Shown in pieces: positions 25,226 through 35,613 of a DNA stretch of 64,000 bases. Source of the stretch: an uncultured Agromyces sp. (lineage in GTDB: Bacteria > Actinomycetota > Actinomycetes > Actinomycetales > Microbacteriaceae); the NCBI GenBank assembly GCA_913053875.1, contig CAJXGN010000002.1, positions 310,001-374,000 of the forward strand, in the 5' to 3' direction. The translations under genes were made by a program, and so were the position numbers. Below the pieces are notes generated by a model, which saw nothing but the letters and a program-made list of their open reading frames with translations, was not told where the DNA came from and did no database searches. Positions within the stretch are counted from its first letter, which is position 1, and each line of letters begins with the position of its first letter.

Positions 25226-26204
25226 TGACCACGCTACGGCCCACCGTGGCGCCGGCGGCGAGTCGGTCGAGTGCTTCGGGGGCATCCGCGAAGCCGACCT
25301 GCTCGCCGATCACGGGGCGGATCAGCCCCTCGGCGGCCAGCCGCGTGAGTTCGCCGTGCGCCTCGCGCACGAGGTCGGGCCGGAATTGGTTGTAGAGCGC
25401 CCAGTGCAGGCCGAGCACGCTGTAGTTCTTCACCAGCGCGTGGTTCGGCTTGACCTCCTGCATGCGTCCGCCGGCGAAGCCGACGACCACGATGCGGCCC
25501 TCGAAGGCGATGACCTTGGTCGACTGGTCGAACGCGTCGCCGCCGACCGGGTCGAACACCACGTCGACGCCGTGCCGGCCCGCGAGCTTCTTGACGCGCG
25601 CGATGACGTCCTCACTCGTGCGGTCGACGACCTCGTCGGCGCCGCACGAGCGGGCGACCTCCGCCTTCGCGGGCGAGCTCACGACGCCGATCACGCGGGC
25701 GCCCGCGGCCTTCGCGAGCTGCACGGCTGCGGTGCCGACACCGCCGGCCGCCGCGTGCACGAGCACGGTCTCGCCGGCCTGCAACTGGGCCCGGCGATGG
25801 AGCGCCACGTACGCGGTCTGGTACGCGATGATCAGGCCCGACGCCTCGGCGTCGGAGAGCGCGTCGGGCGCAGGGAAGCTCACGGCGGCGTCGAGCACCG
25901 CGTGCTCCGCGAGGGTGCCGATGCGCGAGCCGACGACGCGGTCGCCGACGGCGAAGGCGCCCGACTCGGCAGCATCCGACCCCACCGCGACCACCTCGCC
26001 GCACGCCTCGATGCCCGGCGGGAACGGCAGCTCGGGCCGCACCTGGTACTCGCCGCGGCAGAGCAGCACGTCGGGGAAGTTCAGCGCGACCGCGCGGGTG
26101 CGCACCACGAGCTCGCCGGGACCGGGTTCCGGGACCGACCGGTCACCCAGCTCGAGGGCATCCGACGGCGAGCCGTGACGCACGACCTGCCAGACGCGGC
26201 TCAC
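25215..26204 (-). CDS. NADPH:quinone oxidoreductase / zinc-free MDR enzyme
   Basis: 329 aa MDR protein without zinc ligands. LNFPDVLLCRGEYQVRPELP and PFPPGIEACGEVVAVG are the quinone-reductase/enoyl-reductase-like N-terminal blocks; the cofactor loop is VLVHAAAGGVGTAAVQLAKA and the substrate side FDPVGGDAF. The GTG start overlaps the TetR gene stop (GTGA). Such proteins commonly accompany acyl-CoA dehydrogenases in actinobacterial fatty-acid clusters. The exact substrate is unclear. Confidence 0.83.
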   Translation of the reverse strand: MSRVWQVVRHGSPSDALELGDRSVPEPGPGELVVRTRAVALNFPDVLLCRGEYQVRPELPFPPGIEACGEVVAVGSDAAESGAFAVGDRVVGSRIGTLAEHAVLDAAVSFPAPDALSDAEASGLIIAYQTAYVALHRRAQLQAGETVLVHAAAGGVGTAAVQLAKAAGARVIGVVSSPAKAEVARSCGADEVVDRTSEDVIARVKKLAGRHGVDVVFDPVGGDAFDQSTKVIAFEGRIVVVGFAGGRMQEVKPNHALVKNYSVLGLHWALYNQFRPDLVREAHGELTRLAAEGLIRPVIGEQVGFADAPEALDRLAAGATVGRSVVTVD

Positions 26205-26788
26205 GACGTCACCCCCGTGGTCAGGCTGTCGAGGAACAGCTCGGTGATCTGCTCCGCCACCTCGGTGCCCGACTCGGGGCCGGACGGGTTGTACCACTGC
26301 GAGAGGTAGTGGATGTCGGAGAAGAAGTGCGCCATGAGCACCGCACGCGGGATGTCGGTGCGGAACACGCCCTCGGACTGTCCGCGCTCGATCAGGGCGA
26401 CGAAGTCGTCGTTGTATCGACGGCGACGGCGAACGACCTCGTCGTGGCGGTCGGGCGAGAGCATGTGCATCGAGCGGAAGAACACGGTGCCCTCGGGGAG
26501 GTACTCGATCGACGTCTCGATCACGTCGACGCACGCCGCGCGGAGCGTCTCGGCCACGGGCATCCCCCGCCCGATGATCTCGTCGAGGTGCTCCTGCTGC
26601 AGCGTGAGCAGCCGCTCGTAGATGCCGAAGAGCAGGTCGTCCTTCGAGCGGTAGTAGTGGTACATCGCGCCCTTGGTGACGCCGGCCGCCTCGACGACCT
26701 CCTGCACCGAGGTGTTGGCGTAGCCCTTGGTGGCGAACAGCTCGACGGCCGCCTGCTGCACCTGGTCGCGAACGCTGAAGTCCTTCAT
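26201..26788 (-). CDS. TetR family transcriptional regulator
   Basis: 195 aa. The helix-turn-helix is NTSVQEVVEAAGVTKGAMYH at about residues 24-43, followed by YYRSKDDLLFGIYERL. The C-terminal part (TVFFRSMHMLSPDRHDEV) resembles FadR/KstR2-type acyl-CoA sensing TetR proteins. AGGAGGGG lies just before the ATG. It sits between two oxidoreductase genes of an acyl-CoA cluster whose promoter carries an ACCG-N6-CGGT dyad, so it is the best candidate to bind all four such sites in the window. Confidence 0.83.
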   Translation of the reverse strand: MKDFSVRDQVQQAAVELFATKGYANTSVQEVVEAAGVTKGAMYHYYRSKDDLLFGIYERLLTLQQEHLDEIIGRGMPVAETLRAACVDVIETSIEYLPEGTVFFRSMHMLSPDRHDEVVRRRRRYNDDFVALIERGQSEGVFRTDIPRAVLMAHFFSDIHYLSQWYNPSGPESGTEVAEQITELFLDSLTTGVTS

Positions 26789-26796
26789 CACCCCTC

Positions 26797-27543
26797 CTAG
26801 AGCACCGGGGAGAGCGAGCCGCCGCCGTCGATGACGATGGTCTGCCCCGTGATCCACGACGCGTCGGACGAGGCGAGGAAGGCGACCGCGGCGGCGACGT
26901 CCTCGGGCGCACCGAGCCTACCGAGCGGGTACCCCTTGGCGACCTCCGACTCGCGGCCCTCGTAGAGGGCGCGGGCGAAGGAGGTCTTGACGACCGCGGG
27001 GGCGATGGCGTTGACCCGCACCTCGGGCGCGAGCTCCCACGCGAGCTGTCGGGTGAGGCCGAGCAGCGCCGCCTTCGAGACGCCGTAGAACGCGATGCCC
27101 GGGCTCGCGGTGAGCGCCGAGATCGACCCCATGTTCACGATGGCGCCGCCGCGTTCGGCGAGGCCCGCGGCCATCGCGTCGCGCGACCAGTCGAGCGCGC
27201 TCACGACGTTCACGTCGAGGATCTTGCGTACCGCCGAGGGCTCGGCCTCGAGCGCCGGCCCGTAGATCGGGTTGATGCCGGCGTTGTTCACGAGCACGTC
27301 GAGGCCGCCGTGGCGCTCGCGCACGTGGGCGAACACCTCGGCGCGGTGGTCGGGGTCGTCGACGCGGCCGGCGACCCAGCTCGCGGCGGGTCCGAGGCCG
27401 GATGCCGCCTGCTCCAGGCCGTCCGGCTTCCTGGCCGTGATCACGACCTGCGCCCCTTCGTCGACCAGCCGCCGCGCCGTCGCGAGGCCGATGCCCCTGC
27501 TGCCCGCGGTGACCAGCGCCACCCTGCCGTCGAATCGCCCCAT
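26797..27543 (-). CDS. SDR family oxidoreductase
   Basis: 248 aa classical SDR. The cofactor loop is VTAGSRGIGLATARRL, VLVNNAGINPIYGP follows, the catalytic Ser lies in NMGSISAL and the pair YGVSK; the end ASWITGQTIVIDGGG is the usual tail. It is the first gene of a leftward cluster of four. GAGAGG precedes the ATG and the operator at 27564 lies 20 bp upstream. Probably a 3-ketoacyl/hydroxyacyl reductase acting with the other oxidoreductases here. Confidence 0.85.
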   Translation of the reverse strand: MGRFDGRVALVTAGSRGIGLATARRLVDEGAQVVITARKPDGLEQAASGLGPAASWVAGRVDDPDHRAEVFAHVRERHGGLDVLVNNAGINPIYGPALEAEPSAVRKILDVNVVSALDWSRDAMAAGLAERGGAIVNMGSISALTASPGIAFYGVSKAALLGLTRQLAWELAPEVRVNAIAPAVVKTSFARALYEGRESEVAKGYPLGRLGAPEDVAAAVAFLASSDASWITGQTIVIDGGGSLSPVL

Positions 27544-27563
27544 CGTGATTCCTCTCGCAAAAA

Positions 27564-27577
27564 ACCGACCGCTCGGT
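27564..27577. promoter_or_regulatory. TetR-type operator ACCG-N6-CGGT (copy 3)
   Basis: ACCGACCGCTCGGT lies 20 bp before the SDR start. On the minus strand TAACAT (27583-27578) is the likely -10 box, so the dyad covers the transcription start. Arms ACCGA and TCGGT are perfect here. Confidence 0.65.
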
Positions 27578-27706
27578 ATGTTAGCGCATCGGCGGGGCGG
27601 GGGGCGCACGTCGGCACGGGGCATCCGCTCGCCCGTGCATGAGAAACGCCCCGCCTCCGTACTCGGAGACGAGGCGCTCGGTCCGCGGTGCGCCGCGGCG
27701 CTCAGG

Positions 27707-27877
27707 TTACTTGAACGCGTCCTTCACGTTCTCGCCGGCCTGCTTGAGGTTCGCCTTGGACTGCTCGGCCTGGCCCTCGGCCTGCATCTCACGATCGTTC
27801 GTGGCCTCGCCGACCTTCTCCTTGGCCTTGCCGACCAGCTCCTCGGCCTTGTTCTGTGCCTTGTCGTCCGTACCCAT
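27707..27877 (-). CDS. CsbD family stress protein
   Basis: 56 aa, highly charged and predicted helical: DDKAQNKAEELVGKAKEKVG followed by REMQAEGQAEQSKANLKQ and a lysine-rich end. This is the short CsbD-like family induced by general stress in many bacteria; the molecular role is unknown. The ATG is preceded by AAGGGAG. Monocistronic on the minus strand. Confidence 0.88.
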   Translation of the reverse strand: MGTDDKAQNKAEELVGKAKEKVGEATNDREMQAEGQAEQSKANLKQAGENVKDAFK

Positions 27878-28020
27878 GGAGACTCCCTTCCTCACTCGGT
27901 GGGCGCTGCAGTCGATGCCGCAGCGCTCGTCTCGCCTTCGACGCTAGGTCGGGGTGCGCCGGAGTGCGAGGGGGTGGACTTCCGCTCACCGATGTGCTCC
28001 GCGCCCGCTCGGGGCTTGGC

Positions 28021-28041
28021 GGCGCTTTTCAGGAGCCGGGG
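28021..28041 (+). repeat. GGCRCTTTTCAGGA repeat, copy A
   Basis: GGCGCTTTTCAGGAGCCGGG at 28021-28040. Copy B at 28136-28156 is the same sequence inverted with two differences; together they bound a 136-bp segment like the ends of a small non-autonomous element. Confidence 0.6.
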
Positions 28042-28135
28042 TGGGCGCCGGTGTGCGATCGTGCGCCGTGGCCGGGTTGACGCTCGATTCGTGCTCATTG
28101 CCGGCCATCCTCGGCGAATGTCGCCGCCGCCCGGT

Positions 28136-28156
28136 GCCCGGCTCCTGAAAAGTGCC
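28136..28156 (-). repeat. GGCRCTTTTCAGGA repeat, copy B
   Basis: Read on the minus strand, GGCACTTTTCAGGAGCCGGG. Inverted partner of the copy at 28021. Confidence 0.6.
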
Positions 28157-28183
28157 GATAGCCCCGGGGCGGGTCCGGGGGCG

Positions 28184-28825
28184 TCAGGGCGCTGCGAGCA
28201 CGACCGGCTCGTCGCCCCAGGCGGCGATGCGCTCCTCCAGCCCGGCACGCACCTCCGGCCATTCCTCGGCCAGCACCGAGTACACCGCCGTGTCGCGCCA
28301 GGTGCCGTCGGGCTTGGGCATGACCCGGCGCAGCACGCCCTCGAACGTCGCCCCGAGGCGCAGGATCGCAGCGCGCGAGCGCTGGTTGAGAGCATCCGCC
28401 TGCAGCTTCACCCGGCCGAACCCGCGGTCGAACGCCGTGCTGAGCAGCAGCAGCTTCGCCTCGGGGTTCACGACCGTGCCCCAGACGCGAGGGTCGTAGG
28501 CGGTCCAGCCGAGGTGCGCGGCCTCGTTCACCGGCTCGAAATCGCCGAGGGTCGAGGTGCCGACGATGCGCCCGGCATCCGACCCGCCCTCGAGCCGGAT
28601 GGCGTACGCGATGCCGTGCTCGCCCCAGTGGTAGTAGTCGCGCGCGAACTCGCGGAACGCCGCGGCGTCGGCGGGCAGGCCCACCGGCCCGCCCCCGTAG
28701 CCGCCGGCGAACACGTCCGGCGAGCCGATCGCGTCGTACAGCTCGTCGAGGTCGGCCTCGGTGAGCGGGGTGAGGCGCACGAAGCGCCCGATGAGGTCGA
28801 CGCGTTCGGGAATGGTGGCGGTCAC
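28184..28825 (-). CDS. GNAT family N-acetyltransferase (RimJ/RimL type)
   Basis: 213 aa. GRFVRLTPLTEADLDELYDA opens the RimJ/RimL-like N-terminus; HLGWTAYDPRVWGTVVNPEA carries the acetyl-CoA loop and KLQADALNQRSRAAILRLGA the conserved Asn/Arg block. It probably acetylates a small amine or protein N-terminus. The GTG start has CAGACT 6 nt upstream, suggesting leaderless translation. Not overlapped with its neighbours. Confidence 0.83.
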   Translation of the reverse strand: MTATIPERVDLIGRFVRLTPLTEADLDELYDAIGSPDVFAGGYGGGPVGLPADAAAFREFARDYYHWGEHGIAYAIRLEGGSDAGRIVGTSTLGDFEPVNEAAHLGWTAYDPRVWGTVVNPEAKLLLLSTAFDRGFGRVKLQADALNQRSRAAILRLGATFEGVLRRVMPKPDGTWRDTAVYSVLAEEWPEVRAGLEERIAAWGDEPVVLAAP

Positions 28826-28868
28826 GCGAACAGTCTGCACTGCGCCGGCGGGGCGCACCGCTCCGCCG

Positions 28869-30743
28869 TCAGGGCACCACGATGTCGAACGACGGGTCGG
28901 GCTGCGAGAGCGCGCCGAGCAGCTGCTCCAGCACCGCCCGGTCACCCTCGAGTTCCAGGCCCGGGCCGTCGACGTCGCCCCCGGCGAGCGCGAGCAGCCG
29001 CGGCTTCGACAGCGTCAGCGTCACCCCGGCGGTCGACGGGTCGGCCGGCTTGACGAGGTGCACGAGCACGCCGTTGCGCAGCGTGACCCGATGGTTGCGG
29101 CCGAGGTCGCTGAGCGTGACATCGAGCGCGAGGTCGAGGTCCCACGCGGCGGGCCCGTCGACGCGGATCGCGACCGAGTCGAGCAGCTGCTCGACGGTGA
29201 GCTGCGCGAGGATCTCGGGTGCGCTCGTCGTGGTCGGCGTACCGAAGTTCTCGCCGCGCAGTTCGGTCGCGCCCGACATGAAGAAGTTGCGCCACGGCCC
29301 GTTCTCCGCGCCGTAGGCGAGCTGCTCGAGCGTGTCGGCGTAGAGGGCACGGGCGGCCGGATGCTCCGCATCGGCGAACACCGCATGGTCGAGCAGCGTC
29401 GCCGCCCACCGGAAGTCGCCCTCGTCGTACGCGGCCTGCGCCTGCTCGACCACGCGGTCGATGCCGCCGATCGCGGCGACGTACCGCTCGGCGAGCGGCT
29501 TCGGCGGGTGCGGCCAGAGCCGCGCCGGGTTGCCGTCGAACCAGCCCATGTAGCGCTGGTAGATCGCCTTGACGTTGTGGCTGACCGACCCGTAGTAGCC
29601 GCGGGCGTTCCAGGCGCGCTCGAGCGCCGGGGGCAGCTCGATCTCCTCGGCGATCTCGGCGCCGGTCATGCCGAGGTTCAGCATGCGGAGGGTCTGGTCG
29701 TGCAGGTAGGCGTACAGGTCGCGCTGCTGCCCGAGGAACTCGCGGATCTCGTCGGCGCCCCAGGTCGGCCAGTGGTGCGACGCGAACACGACGTCGGCGC
29801 GGCCGGCGAAGCGCTCGATCGCCTCGGTGAGGTAGCCGGCCCACACCCGCGGGTCGCGTACGAGCGCGCCGCGCAGCGTCAGCAGGTTGTGCAGCGTGTG
29901 GGTCGCGTTCTCCGCCATGCAGAGCGCGCGCCTGCCGGGGAGGAGGAAGTGCATCTCGGCGGGCGCCTCGGTTCCGGGCGCCATCTGGAACTCGAACTCG
30001 ACGCCGTCGATCACGTGCGACTCGCCCGTGCGGCGAATCTCGAGGGTCGGCAGCATGATGCCGGCGTGGCCGGTCGACGTGGTCTGCCCGAGCCCGGCGC
30101 CCACCTGGCCCCGGGGGCCGCGTTCGAGCGCGGCGCCGTACATGTACCCGGCGCGACGCCCCATCGCGACCCCGGCGTACACGTTCTCGGCGACCGCCTC
30201 GCTCACGAGGTGCTCCGGGTACACGACCTGCACGGCTCCACGCGTCACGTCGTCCGGGTCGACCACGCCGAAGATGCCGCCGAAGTGGTCGATGTGGCTG
30301 TGCGTGACGATCACCGCGGTCACCGGGCGGTCGCCACGGTGCGCACGGTAGAGGCCGAGCGCGGCGGCCGCGGTCTCCTTCGAGATGAGCGGATCGACCA
30401 CGATCACGCCCGTGTCGCCCTCGATGAAGCTCACGTTCGACAGGTCGAGCCCGCGCACCTGGTAGATGCCCTCGACCACCTCGAACAGGCCGACCTTCGA
30501 CACCAGCGACGACTGGCGCCAGAGGCTCGGGTTCACTGTGTCGGGGGCGTCCCCGTCGATGAAGTCGTAGCTGCCGGCGTCCCAGACCGTGTCGCCCGAG
30601 GCATCCGTCACCGCCCCCGACTCGGGTGCGCCGAGGAAGCCGCGACGGGCGGCCTCGAAGTCCCTCGTGTCGTCGAACGGCAGCTGCTCGACGAGGCGTG
30701 CGTGCGCGTCGCGAATCGCCTGGGTCGCGTCCTTGTGATCCAT
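28869..30743 (-). CDS. Alkyl sulfatase, metallo-beta-lactamase fold (SdsA1/BDS1-like)
   Basis: 624 aa, normal family length. The N-terminal metallo-beta-lactamase domain has the zinc motif VTHSHIDHFGG at about residue 147 and further ligands in AENATHTLHN and FASHHWPTWG. A central helical dimerisation domain and a C-terminal SCP2-like lipid-binding domain (VTLSDLGRNHRVTLRNGVLV) follow. It cleaves primary alkyl sulfates such as dodecyl sulfate to alcohol and sulfate. There is no signal peptide, so it is likely cytoplasmic. Confidence 0.9.
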   Translation of the reverse strand: MDHKDATQAIRDAHARLVEQLPFDDTRDFEAARRGFLGAPESGAVTDASGDTVWDAGSYDFIDGDAPDTVNPSLWRQSSLVSKVGLFEVVEGIYQVRGLDLSNVSFIEGDTGVIVVDPLISKETAAAALGLYRAHRGDRPVTAVIVTHSHIDHFGGIFGVVDPDDVTRGAVQVVYPEHLVSEAVAENVYAGVAMGRRAGYMYGAALERGPRGQVGAGLGQTTSTGHAGIMLPTLEIRRTGESHVIDGVEFEFQMAPGTEAPAEMHFLLPGRRALCMAENATHTLHNLLTLRGALVRDPRVWAGYLTEAIERFAGRADVVFASHHWPTWGADEIREFLGQQRDLYAYLHDQTLRMLNLGMTGAEIAEEIELPPALERAWNARGYYGSVSHNVKAIYQRYMGWFDGNPARLWPHPPKPLAERYVAAIGGIDRVVEQAQAAYDEGDFRWAATLLDHAVFADAEHPAARALYADTLEQLAYGAENGPWRNFFMSGATELRGENFGTPTTTSAPEILAQLTVEQLLDSVAIRVDGPAAWDLDLALDVTLSDLGRNHRVTLRNGVLVHLVKPADPSTAGVTLTLSKPRLLALAGGDVDGPGLELEGDRAVLEQLLGALSQPDPSFDIVVP

Positions 30744-30880
30744 GTGTGTTCCCCCTCGGCTCCGACCCTACGTGCGCGTGGCCCGCGTGACCAGCAGGCT
30801 CGGCAGGATGACGGATGCCTCCGCGGGCGGCGCTCCTCATCCGCACGGCGCACGCGCCTCGGCCGGCCGCACGCGCCTCA

Positions 30881-30900
30881 GGCGCTTTTTAGGAACGCGG
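30881..30900 (+). repeat. GGCRCTTTTCAGGA repeat, copy C (variant)
   Basis: GGCGCTTTTTAGGAACGCGG; one base differs from the core. Confidence 0.55.
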
Positions 30901-30916
30901 CGCCGGAGGCATCCGT

Positions 30917-30935
30917 CAGTTTTCAGGAACGCGGG
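30917..30935 (+). repeat. GGCRCTTTTCAGGA repeat, copy D (partial)
   Basis: CAGTTTTCAGGAACGCGGG; shares TTTTCAGGAACGCGG with the group. Confidence 0.5.
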
Positions 30936-31033
30936 CGGATGCCCCGGCGGAATCCTGCATACGCGATGCGATCACGCAGTATCGGTGCATCCCGAGCCTG
31001 GGCGGCTGCGTTTTCCGCCAGCGCGGTTGGGTC

Positions 31034-31050
31034 GACTCCTGAAAAGCGCC
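31034..31050 (-). repeat. GGCRCTTTTCAGGA repeat, copy E
   Basis: On the minus strand GGCGCTTTTCAGGAGTC, inverted relative to copies C and D. Confidence 0.55.
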
Positions 31051-31084
31051 AGCTCCGAGCCCGTCGGGCGCGACCGAATCCGGG

Positions 31085-31104
31085 CCGGCTTCCTGAAAAG
31101 TGCC
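31085..31104 (-). repeat. GGCRCTTTTCAGGA repeat, copy F
   Basis: On the minus strand GGCACTTTTCAGGAAGCCGG. It ends 20 bp from the purA stop and may double as part of the transcript end. Confidence 0.55.
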
Positions 31105-31123
31105 CGCCCCGCGGGGCGCCGGG

Positions 31124-32410
31124 TCAGTCGAGCAGGTCGTGGCGCACGACGATCGCGTCGCGGCCGGGGCCGACGCCGATCGCCGAGATGCGCGCGCCGC
31201 TCATCGCCTCGATCGCGAGCACGTAGTCCTGCGCGGCCTTCGGCAGGTCGTCGAACGTGCGGGCGCCCGTGATGTCCTCCGACCAGCCGGGGAACTCCTC
31301 GTAGATGGGCGTCGCGTGGTGGAAGTCCGACTGGTTGACGGGCAGCTCGTCGAAGCGCTCGCCGTCGACGTCGTACGCGACGCACACGGGGATCGTCTCG
31401 AGCCCGGTGAGCACGTCGAGCTTGGTCAGCACGAAGTCGGTCACGCCGTTGATGCGGGCCGTGAAGCGCGCGATCGGCGCGTCGTACCAGCCGCAGCGGC
31501 GGGGGCGCCCGGTGGTCGTGCCGAACTCGAAGCCCTTCGCACGCAGGAACTCGCCCGACTCGTCGAACAGCTCGGTCGGGAACGGGCCGGCGCCGACGCG
31601 GGTCGTGTACGCCTTGACCACGGCGATGACGCGGTCGATGCGGTTCGGCGCGATGCCCGAGCCCGTGACCGCGCCGCCCGAGGTCGCGTTCGACGACGTG
31701 ACGAACGGGTACGTGCCGTGGTCGACGTCGAGCATGGTCGCCTGACCGCCCTCGAACAGCACGGTGTCGCCCGCGTCGAGCGCCTGGTGCAGCAGCAGCG
31801 CGGTGTCCGTGACCATGGGGCGCAGCCGGTCGGCGTAGGAGAGCAGGTCGTCGACGATCTCGTCGACCCCGATCGCGCGGCGGTTGTAGATCTTCAGCAG
31901 CAGGTGGTTCTTCTGGTCGAGCGCGCCCTCGACCTTCTGCCGCAGGATGTTCTCGTCGAAGAGGTCCTGCATGCGGATGCCGACGCGGTTGATCTTGTCG
32001 GCGTAGGCGGGCCCGATGCCGCGCCCGGTCGTGCCGATCTGCCGCTTGCCGAGGAACCGCTCGGTCACCTTGTCGAGCGTGCGGTGGTACTGCGTGATGA
32101 CGTGCGCGTTGGCGCTGATGCGCAGCTTCGACACGTCGACGCCCCGCGACGACAGCGCGGTGAGCTCGTCGAAGAGCACCTCGATGTCGACGACCACGCC
32201 GTTGGCGATGATCGGCGTGACGCCGGGGGTCAGGATGCCCGAGGGCAGCAGGTGCAGCGCGTACTTCTCGTCGCCCACGACGACGGTGTGCCCGGCGTTG
32301 TTGCCGCCGTTGAACTTGACGACGTAGTCGACGCGCGGACCGAGCAGGTCGGTCGCCTTGCCCTTGCCTTCGTCACCCCACTGCGCACCGATCAGGACGA
32401 TCGCCGGCAC
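31124..32410 (-). CDS. purA: Adenylosuccinate synthetase
   Basis: 428 aa, full length. It converts IMP and aspartate with GTP to adenylosuccinate in AMP synthesis. The P-loop [15 protein letters not shown] is at residues 6-20; [29 protein letters not shown] and [12 protein letters not shown] are the further family blocks. The GTG start lies 1 nt past the stop of the DUF3151 gene (a conserved actinobacterial arrangement), so the two are co-translated. Confidence 0.97.
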   Translation of the reverse strand: MPAIVLIGAQWGDEGKGKATDLLGPRVDYVVKFNGGNNAGHTVVVGDEKYALHLLPSGILTPGVTPIIANGVVVDIEVLFDELTALSSRGVDVSKLRISANAHVITQYHRTLDKVTERFLGKRQIGTTGRGIGPAYADKINRVGIRMQDLFDENILRQKVEGALDQKNHLLLKIYNRRAIGVDEIVDDLLSYADRLRPMVTDTALLLHQALDAGDTVLFEGGQATMLDVDHGTYPFVTSSNATSGGAVTGSGIAPNRIDRVIAVVKAYTTRVGAGPFPTELFDESGEFLRAKGFEFGTTTGRPRRCGWYDAPIARFTARINGVTDFVLTKLDVLTGLETIPVCVAYDVDGERFDELPVNQSDFHHATPIYEEFPGWSEDITGARTFDDLPKAAQDYVLAIEAMSGARISAIGVGPGRDAIVVRHDLLD

Positions 32411-32411
32411 G

Positions 32412-33368
32412 TCAGCGCCCCCCGTCGTCGTCGACGGAGACCGTCTCGACGTCCTCGGCGGTGACGGATGCCTCGGGCTCGGCGTCGTCATCAGGCGACT
32501 CGGATGCCTCGGGCTCGACGCCGTTCGACGACCCGTCGACGTCGTCGGGGATCGGCGCGGTGTCGTGCCGCGGCTCGTCGTCGGCGGCCTCGGCCGCGTC
32601 GGCCGTCTCGGCGGCGGGCTCCACGCTCGTGTAGGCCGGCGTCGGCGCCCCGTCGAACGCCCAGCTCGCGGGCACGGGCGCCGGCACGGCCGGCTGCGCC
32701 TCGGGCGCGACGGTCGGCGGCACGTCGGCCCCGGCCGCGTACGCGGCGGAGACGGGGGCGGCGGGCGCCTCCTCGGCCGGCGGCTCGGCGGTCGGAGCAT
32801 CGACCGGCGCCTCGGCGCTCGGAGCGTCGGCCGGCGCCCCGGCGGTGTCCGCTGCGGCGACCGCGGCCTCGGCCTCGGCGGTCTGCGCCGCCACGCGCTC
32901 GGCGAGCATCGCCTGCACCTCGTCGAGCGAGATCACCTGGGTCGGCGTGAACTCCGACGCGATGCGCATCTGGGCATCGGGGTCGGCGGCCGCGAGCTCC
33001 TCGGCGGCGGCACCGGCCTCGGCGGTGAGCCCCAGCGTGTTCGCGGCGCGGCGCTTCGCGTCGAGCGCGCGCAGGTACGCGCGGTTGGGTTCGTGCGACC
33101 AGAGGACCGCGTCGCCCGGCTGCCAGCCGGCGTCGCGCAGTACCTCGCGCGCGCGGTCGACGGCGACCGTCGCACTGGCGTACGTGTCGGTCACCCGCCC
33201 CTCGGAATCGGCGATGTCGGCGAGTTCTGCCCAGGCCAACGGTGACTGCGGATTCGCCCCCACGATGCCGGCGACGTCTGCCCGCCGGCCCCCCTGGAGC
33301 GCCTCGCGTACGGCGGTCTCGTCGGGCAGGTACCGCTCGGTACGCCCGTTCGTCTCGTCTGCGCTCAC
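32412..33368 (-). CDS. DUF3151 domain protein with long acidic extension
   Basis: 318 aa. The first ~140 residues are DUF3151 ([60 protein letters not shown]), usually the whole protein. About 180 further residues are Ala/Pro/Glu/Asp-rich and disordered. Function unknown; the gene usually neighbours purA or aldolase. GTG at 33368 is preceded by GAGTGAAGT. The tail keeps the frame and codon bias, so it is probably real and not a frameshift. Confidence 0.82.
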   Translation of the reverse strand: MSADETNGRTERYLPDETAVREALQGGRRADVAGIVGANPQSPLAWAELADIADSEGRVTDTYASATVAVDRAREVLRDAGWQPGDAVLWSHEPNRAYLRALDAKRRAANTLGLTAEAGAAAEELAAADPDAQMRIASEFTPTQVISLDEVQAMLAERVAAQTAEAEAAVAAADTAGAPADAPSAEAPVDAPTAEPPAEEAPAAPVSAAYAAGADVPPTVAPEAQPAVPAPVPASWAFDGAPTPAYTSVEPAAETADAAEAADDEPRHDTAPIPDDVDGSSNGVEPEASESPDDDAEPEASVTAEDVETVSVDDDGGR

Positions 33369-33456
33369 ACTTCACTCTATCGCGAGGGCCCGTTTCGCCC
33401 CGGTGCGATGTCATACACCCGTCGACGACAGCAGCGGATGCCCCGGGCCGGACGCG

Positions 33457-33825
33457 TCACACGGGCGTCTGCTGGTGCGCGGCGACGTGCCACGCGCCGC
33501 CCTCGTAGAGGTACGTCGTCGACATGCGCAGCTGCACCTCGTCGTTCCCGCGACGCGCGACCGCGCGATACGCGAGCACGCCGGCCCGCTCGCCGAGCCG
33601 CACGACCGCCGGCTCGTGGATCTCGTAGTGCTCCCACGGCGCGGTGCCCGCGAACGCCTGCATCATCTCGTCGCGGCCGAGCACGGCGCCCTCCACGATC
33701 ATGAGTCCGTCGCGCGTCATCGCACGGGTGTAGTGCTCGCCGCCGTGGCCGTCGAGGATGGCGCGCCATCCGGAGTGCTCCTCGTGCAGGAGCCGGGCGG
33801 GAAGATCGTCGGTGATCTCGGTCAT
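33457..33825 (-). CDS. DUF4440/SnoaL-like (NTF2-fold) protein
   Basis: 122 aa NTF2-like fold: LLHEEHSGWRAILDGHGGEH, LMIVEGAVLGRDEMMQAF and TTYLYEGGAWHVAAHQQTPV are the helix and final strands of DUF4440 proteins. Such proteins bind small molecules or act as isomerases; no catalytic residue stands out. TAGCGT lies 6 nt before the ATG (leaderless). Monocistronic and divergent from argG. Confidence 0.8.
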   Translation of the reverse strand: MTEITDDLPARLLHEEHSGWRAILDGHGGEHYTRAMTRDGLMIVEGAVLGRDEMMQAFAGTAPWEHYEIHEPAVVRLGERAGVLAYRAVARRGNDEVQLRMSTTYLYEGGAWHVAAHQQTPV

Positions 33826-33960
33826 GAGGCCACGCTAGACCCCGTGGCATCCGCTGCACAGTGCCGGGTGACGGATGCCTCGGAGCGCCGGCTCAGGGGC
33901 ATCCGCCGCCCTCGCCCTCACCGACGTCACGATTCAAGTCGCGCACGCGCGCGCAAGTAG

Positions 33961-35409
<1,449 letters not shown>

Positions 35410-35461
35410 CGCGTCGCGCGCGCTCGCTCTGCGCTCGTTCCGCACCGGCCCGTCGTAGTCA

Positions 35462-35491
35462 CACGGGCACGTGTTCGAACACGGGCCCGTG
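35462..35491. terminator. Hairpin between argG and the TrmH-type gene
   Basis: CACGGGC pairs with GCCCGTG (outer stem, 7 bp) around the palindrome CGTGTTCGAACACG, followed by GATTTGG. It lies 53 bp after the argG stop and between convergent genes, so it can act in both directions. Confidence 0.65.
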
Positions 35492-35613
35492 CGATTTGGG
35501 CGGGCCGGTCGTTTCGGCACGTCGAGTTCGACGTGCCCGATCGAGTCGAGCGTGCCGGCCGCGGGGGAGCGGCGGTCAGCGCGCGCGGCCAGCGCGCGGT
35601 CGGCCGGCGCGGG

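Larger units (their letters stand above)
27878..28183. other. Intergenic region with an inverted TTTTCAGGA repeat pair
   Basis: 306 bp between the CsbD start and the GNAT stop. It contains the CsbD promoter region and two inverted copies of a 21-bp repeat (28021 and 28136). No gene is supported on either strand. Confidence 0.6.
30744..31123. other. Intergenic region rich in inverted repeats
   Basis: 380 bp without a supported gene, between the alkylsulfatase start and the purA stop. It holds a 15-bp perfect inverted repeat (TGACGGATGCCTCCG at 30809-30823, its complement at 30904-30918) and four copies of the TTTTCAGGA repeat: two forward (30881, 30917) and two inverted (31034, 31085). Confidence 0.6.

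Noticed and set aside
33872..33905. CGGATGCC/GGCATCCG hairpin before argG as a terminator
   Set aside because: Only an 8-bp stem with an 18-nt loop, located between divergent promoters where no transcript should end.
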